Shown here: piece by piece, positions 57,483-64,000 of the stretch
Numbering within the stretch: position 1 is the stretch's first letter
How the letters are laid out: every line of letters starts with the position of its first letter
Source: Zunongwangia mangrovi
Lineage (GTDB): Bacteria > Bacteroidota > Bacteroidia > Flavobacteriales > Flavobacteriaceae
Length of the DNA: 64,000 nucleotides
Direction: 5' to 3'
NCBI RefSeq assembly: GCF_900112105.1
Contig: NZ_FOKV01000003.1
Span: 248,001 to 312,000 of the forward strand
The notes under the pieces: generated by a model
The model's input: the letters and a program-made list of their open reading frames with translations, nothing else
Told to the model about the DNA's origin: nothing
Databases searched by the model: none
Translations under genes and position numbers: made by a program

Positions 57483-59783
57483 ATGAATCAGGATTATATT
57501 AAACCAGATGCATGGTCCATTATAGAAGAGGGTTTTGACGCCGCGCGCGTAGAATCTTCAGAAAGTTTATTCAGTATGGGTAACGGCGCTATGGGGCAAC
57601 GTGCCAATTTTGAAGAGCAATATTCTGGCGATACTTTTCAGGGGAATTATATCGCCGGTGTTTTTTACCCCGATAAAACAAAAGTGGGTTGGTGGAAAAA
57701 CGGCTACCCCGAATATTTCGCTAAAGTTTTAAATGCGCCCAATTGGATAGGAATAAATGTTTCTATAAACGAAGAAGCTTTAGATCTTAATACTTGTAAA
57801 GAGGTTAAAGATTTTGTGCGTGAACTAAATATGAAAGAAGGCTATCACCAAAGAAGTTTTGTTGCGGTGATGCCAAACGGTCTTGAAGTAAAAGTTACAG
57901 CAACCCGTTTTCTTTCTATTGTCGATGATGAGTTAGGTGCTATAAACTACGAAGTTGAGGTGCTTAATGCAGATGCTGTGGTGAAATTTACTCCGTATCT
58001 GGATGGAGGGATCACCAATCGCGACGCTAACTGGGAAGAGCGTTTTTGGGAAACTTTAGCCGTTAAAGCTGAAAATGAGCAGGCTTTTGTGGTTTCTAAA
58101 ACCTTAAAAACCGAATATCATGTAGGCACTTATATGCAATCTGAAATCACTTTGAATGGTGAAAAACTTCAGGTTGAAGGTGAAGTAGAAAAAGCCGAAG
58201 ATCAGATAAGTATTTCGTATTCAGTTAAAGTAAATAAAGGAGAAAAAATTGCGCTTCAAAAATATGCAGGTTATGTAACCGATATGAATCACAGCCAGGA
58301 TTCGTTGATTGAAGCCGCAAAAAATGTACTTCAAAAAGCTACAAAATCTGGTTTTGCAGCATTGCTTCAGGAGCAAAAAGAAGCCTGGGCGAAGATCTGG
58401 GAAATGGCAGATATCACGATCGATGGTGATGTAAAAGCACAACAGGGAATTCGTTTCAATATTTTTCAGCTAAATCAAACTTATTTAGGGAAAGACGAGC
58501 GATTAAATATTGGTCCAAAAGGATTTACAGGTGAGAAATATGGCGGTAGTACCTATTGGGATACCGAGGCGTATTGTATTCCGTTTTATATGGCGACCAA
58601 AGATCAGCAGGTAGCTAGAAATCTATTGACCTATCGTTACAACCATTTAGAAAAAGCGAAAGAAAATGCACAAAAATTAGGATTCACTAATGGAGCAGCG
58701 CTTTATCCAATGGTAACCATGAATGGCGAAGAAAGTCACAACGAGTGGGAGATCACTTTTGAAGAAATTCACCGTAATGGTGCGATGATTTTCGCGATCT
58801 ACAATTACGTTCGTTTTACCGGAGATTACAGTTATGTGCCAGAAATGGGCTTAGAAGTAATGATCGCGATTGCTAGATTCTGGCAACAGCGAGCAAACTT
58901 CAGTAAAAACAAGAATAAATATGTGATCCTTGGTGTAACCGGGCCAAACGAATACGAAAACAACGTAAATAACAACTGGTACACTAACTATTTGGCAAAA
59001 TGGTGTATCGAATATTGTATCGAAAATATCGAGAAAATTAAAGCAGAATTTGCTGAAGATCATTCTCGAATTATGGCTAAAACCAGTTTAGATGCTGAAG
59101 AAATTGCTAAATGGAAAGACGTAGCTGAAAATATGTATTTCCCATATTCTGAAGAATTTGGTGTTTATCTCCAACAGGATGGTTTCTTAGATAAAGAGAT
59201 CGAGCCGGTGAGTACGCTTACAAAAAAGCAGCGCCCAATTAACCAAAATTGGAGTTGGGATCGCATTCTAAGAAGTTGTTACATCAAACAGGCCGATGTG
59301 CTTCAGGGATTCTATTTCTTTGAAGATCATTTTTCCGAAGAAAATTTAGAAAAACACTTCGATTTCTACGAGCCAATTACTGTTCACGAATCTTCGTTGT
59401 CGCCTTGCGTACACAGCATTCAGGCAGCGAAATTAGGTAGAATGGAGCAGGCTTATACTTTTTACTTAAGAACTTCTCGATTAGATCTAGACGATTATAA
59501 TCACGAGGTAAAAGAAGGTTGTCACATTACCAGTATGGCGGGAACCTGGATGAGCATTGTAGAAGGTTTTGGCGGAATGCGTGTGGTAGACGAAAAATTG
59601 TCTTTTACTCCACAATTGCCGGAGCAATGGAACAGTTTCAGTTTTAAAGTGAATTTTAGAAACCAGATCCTAAAGATCAATATTGGTAAAAATGAGACTA
59701 CATTTTCTGTAGATGGAAACGAGCCAATGACCGTGTTATTGAACGGAGAAGCGATTGAGGTGCAAAACACTATAAATAGCTAA
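57483..59783 (+). CDS. GH65 maltose phosphorylase
   Basis: A 766-residue cytoplasmic phosphorylase that splits maltose with phosphate into glucose and beta-glucose 1-phosphate, saving one ATP per disaccharide. Seen: an N-terminal super-sandwich (about residues 1-270: ESLFSMGNGAMGQRANFEEQYSGDTFQGNYIAGVFYPDKTKVGWWKNGYPEYF, in parts), then the (alpha/alpha)6 barrel with KGFTGEKYGGSTYWDTEAYCIPFYM, EESHNEWEITFEEIHRNGAM with the catalytic Glu at 427/428, VTGPNEYENNVNNNWYTN and HESSLSPCVHSIQAAKLG, ending in a small beta domain. Kojibiose or trehalose phosphorylase are alternatives within GH65; the locus favours maltose. Confidence 0.9.
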   Translation: MNQDYIKPDAWSIIEEGFDAARVESSESLFSMGNGAMGQRANFEEQYSGDTFQGNYIAGVFYPDKTKVGWWKNGYPEYFAKVLNAPNWIGINVSINEEALDLNTCKEVKDFVRELNMKEGYHQRSFVAVMPNGLEVKVTATRFLSIVDDELGAINYEVEVLNADAVVKFTPYLDGGITNRDANWEERFWETLAVKAENEQAFVVSKTLKTEYHVGTYMQSEITLNGEKLQVEGEVEKAEDQISISYSVKVNKGEKIALQKYAGYVTDMNHSQDSLIEAAKNVLQKATKSGFAALLQEQKEAWAKIWEMADITIDGDVKAQQGIRFNIFQLNQTYLGKDERLNIGPKGFTGEKYGGSTYWDTEAYCIPFYMATKDQQVARNLLTYRYNHLEKAKENAQKLGFTNGAALYPMVTMNGEESHNEWEITFEEIHRNGAMIFAIYNYVRFTGDYSYVPEMGLEVMIAIARFWQQRANFSKNKNKYVILGVTGPNEYENNVNNNWYTNYLAKWCIEYCIENIEKIKAEFAEDHSRIMAKTSLDAEEIAKWKDVAENMYFPYSEEFGVYLQQDGFLDKEIEPVSTLTKKQRPINQNWSWDRILRSCYIKQADVLQGFYFFEDHFSEENLEKHFDFYEPITVHESSLSPCVHSIQAAKLGRMEQAYTFYLRTSRLDLDDYNHEVKEGCHITSMAGTWMSIVEGFGGMRVVDEKLSFTPQLPEQWNSFSFKVNFRNQILKINIGKNETTFSVDGNEPMTVLLNGEAIEVQNTINS

Positions 59784-59806
59784 ACAGGCCTTTAAAGGCA
59801 TTTTAA

Positions 59807-61930
<2,124 letters not shown>

Positions 61931-61932
61931 CT

Positions 61933-61963
61933 AGAAGTTAGATTTTAGAAGTGAGAAGTTAGA
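61933..61963. repeat. Short direct repeat AGAAGTTAGA
   Basis: AGAAGTTAGA occurs at 61933-61942 and 61954-61963, with a similar TTAGAAGTGA between. It stands next to the dispersed repeat that follows, as small tandem repeats often do near such elements. Confidence 0.45.
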
Positions 61964-61974
61964 AATATCTAGTA

Positions 61975-62067
61975 GTCATCCCGGACTTGATCCGGGATCT
62001 CATTTAGAATAATCTGGATGAGATTCTGAATCAAGCCCGCCTGCCGGACGGAAAGGTTCAGAATGAC
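61975..62067. repeat. Dispersed palindromic repeat between susB and susA (MITE/REP-like)
   Basis: A 93-base element with outer inverted ends GTCAT..ATGAC and several internal hairpins: CCCGGA-CTTGA-TCCGGG (61980-61996, perfect), ATCTCAT with ATGAGAT, and TTCTGAA with TTCAGAA. Sequences of the type 'GTCAT-CCCGGACTTGATCCGG' are known as dispersed intergenic repeats in many bacterial genomes. Nothing is coded here. It lies in the susB-susA gap of 272 bases. Confidence 0.7.
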
Positions 62068-62202
62068 AGTAATACTTGCTGTCACTTCAATTGACTTTAT
62101 TGAAGCGAAAGCGTAAATAAAATAGTATTGAGAAATCTTATTTAACCCAAAACTAAAGGCTGATAGCTATTCGCTGAAAGCTAAGCGCAAAAAATTTGAA
62201 AA

Positions 62203-64000
62203 ATGAAAACTAAATTATATAATCTTGTGTTACTCCTGTTATGTTTTACAGGAGTAGCGCAAGCCCAGATCGATAAAATGGAACCACCTTTTTGGTGGAG
62301 TGATATGAATCTGGAAGAACTTCAGATCATGTTCTACGGAGAGAATATCGGAACTTACAAAGTTTCTTCAGAAGATGAGGTAATTATCAATAATATTAGA
62401 AAAACTGAGAATCCAAATTATGTGTTTGTGACCATCAATTCTGGAGATCTTGCTGCAGGAGATTACCAATTTACCTTCAGTAAAAAAGGTAAAAGAAATA
62501 TTACCAAAACTTTCGAACTAAAGCAAAGAGAAGAAGGTTCAGCATTAAGAGAAGGATTTGATGCCAGTGATGCGATCTATTTAATTATGCCAGATCGTTT
62601 TGCTAACGGAAATCCAGATAATGATTCTTCAGCAGAAATGCAAGAAAAAGCCGATCGTTCTAAACAAGGTGGCCGTCATGGTGGAGACTTGCAAGGTGTG
62701 ATCGATAATCTGGATTATTTAGACGATCTTGGAATTACCGCACTTTGGAGTACGCCTTTACTGGCCGATGATGATGCCGGATATTCATATCATACTTATG
62801 CGCAAAGCGATGTTTATAAGATCGATCCTCGCTACGGAACCAACGAAGATTACAAGCGTTTAGCTGATGAACTTCATAAAAAAGATATGAAGTTAATTAT
62901 GGATTATGTGACGAATCACTGGGGAAGCGAGCATTGGATGATCAAAGATCTGCCAACTTACGATTGGGTTCACCAATTCCCGGGTTACGCTAATTCTAAT
63001 TATAGAATGACTACGCAGTATGATCCTCATACATCTCAGCGTGATTTTAAATATTGTGTGGATGGTTGGTTTACCGGGACGATGCCAGATTTAAACCAGA
63101 GTAATCCTTTGGTGCTAAATTATCTGATTCAGAATGCGATTTGGTGGATCGAATATTCTGGTTTGGACGGTTTTAGAGTAGATACGTATTCTTACAATGA
63201 TAAAGATGGAATCGCAAAATGGACAAAAGCGATCATGGACGAATATCCATATTTCAATATCGTTGGGGAAGTTTGGATGCACGACCAGGCGCAGATAAGT
63301 TACTGGCAGAAAGATAGTCCGATTGGTGCGATTCAGGATTACAATTCTAATTTACCATCGGTAATGGATTTCACTTTGCATGATGCGATGACGTCGATGT
63401 TCAATGAGCCAGATGTCAGCTGGGATCGCGGAATGATAAAAGCTTACGAGAATTTTGTGAACGACTTTTTGTATGCCGATACCGATAATCTAATGGTTTT
63501 TATGGGAAATCATGATACTGGTAGATTCAATGAGATTTATGATGGCGACTTCCAGAAATACAAAATGGCAATGACGATGATCGCTAGCGTTCGTGGTACT
63601 CCACAATTGTATTACGGTGACGAAATAGGTATGCGTGGTGATAAAGGGAAAGGTGATGGTGCGATTAGACAAGATTTTCCCGGTGGTTGGAAAGGCGATG
63701 AACAGTCTGCTTTTACTGCGGAAGGAAGAACGGAGACCCAGTCGCAATATTTCGAATTAACCTCAAAATTGTTGAATTTCAGAAAAGAAAATGAAGTGCT
63801 GCAATTTGGGAAAATGCTTCAGTTTTTACCTGAAAATAATGTGTATGTATATTTTAGATACAATGATAAAAACCATGTAATGGTGGTGATCAATAACAAT
63901 GCTGAAGACCAGACATTGGATCTGAAAAAGTATGCTGAAGGAGTCCAAAGTTCGACATCTGGGAAGGAAATTATTTCCGGAGAAACTATTCAGTTAGATG
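62203..64000 (+). CDS. susA: GH13 neopullulanase/cyclomaltodextrinase-like enzyme, SusA type (3' end outside window)
   Basis: The first 599 residues of a periplasmic GH13 enzyme; the frame is open to the right edge. Seen: signal peptide MKTKLYNLVLLLLCFTGVAQ, an N-terminal Ig-like cyclomaltodextrinase-N domain (about 22-120: MEPPFWWSDMNLEELQIMFYGENI), then the catalytic barrel: YLIMPDRFANGNPDND, GGRHGGDLQGVIDNLDYL, MDYVTNHWG (region I), GFRVDTYSY with nucleophile Asp327, VGEVWMHD with acid/base Glu356, MGNHDTGR with Asp438. The C-terminal beta domain begins near residue 550. SusA cuts maltooligosaccharides or pullulan in the periplasm. Last known gene of the plus-strand maltose operon; the 272-base gap in front holds a repeat element. 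Confidence 0.93.
   Translation, partial: MKTKLYNLVLLLLCFTGVAQAQIDKMEPPFWWSDMNLEELQIMFYGENIGTYKVSSEDEVIINNIRKTENPNYVFVTINSGDLAAGDYQFTFSKKGKRNITKTFELKQREEGSALREGFDASDAIYLIMPDRFANGNPDNDSSAEMQEKADRSKQGGRHGGDLQGVIDNLDYLDDLGITALWSTPLLADDDAGYSYHTYAQSDVYKIDPRYGTNEDYKRLADELHKKDMKLIMDYVTNHWGSEHWMIKDLPTYDWVHQFPGYANSNYRMTTQYDPHTSQRDFKYCVDGWFTGTMPDLNQSNPLVLNYLIQNAIWWIEYSGLDGFRVDTYSYNDKDGIAKWTKAIMDEYPYFNIVGEVWMHDQAQISYWQKDSPIGAIQDYNSNLPSVMDFTLHDAMTSMFNEPDVSWDRGMIKAYENFVNDFLYADTDNLMVFMGNHDTGRFNEIYDGDFQKYKMAMTMIASVRGTPQLYYGDEIGMRGDKGKGDGAIRQDFPGGWKGDEQSAFTAEGRTETQSQYFELTSKLLNFRKENEVLQFGKMLQFLPENNVYVYFRYNDKNHVMVVINNNAEDQTLDLKKYAEGVQSSTSGKEIISGETIQLD

Noticed and set aside
62085-62105. CTTCAA..TTGAAG hairpin as terminator of susB
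   Set aside because: Six-base stem with nine-base loop and no T run; susA follows on the same strand. Left as part of the repeat-rich gap.

Overview
The window is AT-rich chromosomal DNA of a marine-type member of the Bacteroidetes, most likely family Flavobacteriaceae (Gramella/Zunongwangia-like; the genus is inferred from gene order and protein style, not searched). The signs are a SusC/SusD/SusE outer-membrane glycan system, Bacteroidetes -7 promoter boxes (TAnnTTTG), a LolA/LptF/FtsK cluster, an adenosylcobalamin-dependent ribonucleotide reductase and a 'VGIGT..LDV' surface-protein motif. No rRNA, tRNA, CRISPR array, prophage or transposase was seen.

Layout. 1-2.6 kb: the 3' part of a TonB-dependent siderophore-type receptor and a PepSY membrane protein (iron uptake). 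2.6-5.6 kb: a small membrane protein, a SanA-like protein, a nitroreductase and RibB with a decayed GTP cyclohydrolase II half. 5.6-10.1 kb (minus): operon ftsK-lolA-lptF/G-ribB. 10.3-13.8 kb (minus): alpha/beta hydrolase, dgkA, tpx, an 83-residue protein, a thioredoxin and ahpC, a peroxide-defence group with several copies of an undescribed 3'-end repeat. 14-17.2 kb: NhaC antiporter and dihydrolipoyl dehydrogenase. 17.4-19.3 kb: two secreted surface-type proteins. 19.5-21.9 kb: a LytTR regulator and its histidine kinase around a small membrane protein, then an unlisted 35-residue basic protein. 22-30.6 kb: RNA helicase, sugar epimerase, FMN reductase, pabB, a higBA toxin-antitoxin pair, tilS and dsbD. 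30.7-34.3 kb: two exported hydrolases.

34.4-41.4 kb is a galactose locus: galM, an SGLT-type Na+/sugar symporter, galK-galT (Leloir pathway), a Nudix-domain/winged-helix regulator and a Tat-exported TIM-barrel isomerase. Three copies of one operator-like motif (core GTAaA-N-TTTAC) lie before the symporter, galK and the isomerase, so these genes probably form one regulon under the Nudix-type regulator.

41.4-46.4 kb: a sterol desaturase-type hydroxylase, a protein with a decayed metallopeptidase-like domain fused to a beta-barrel, and nrdJ. 46.8-64 kb is a maltose/starch utilisation locus. On the minus strand run susC-susD-susE and a surface alpha-amylase. On the plus strand run a LacI-type regulator, an MFS maltose-type transporter, beta-phosphoglucomutase, a GH65 maltose phosphorylase, a GH97 alpha-glucosidase (susB) and a GH13 enzyme (susA, cut by the window end). 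A perfect 18-bp palindrome lies between susC and lacI. Starch would be cut at the surface, imported by SusCD, trimmed in the periplasm by SusA/SusB, and maltose taken into the cytoplasm for phosphorolysis to glucose and glucose-6-phosphate (via beta-PGM).
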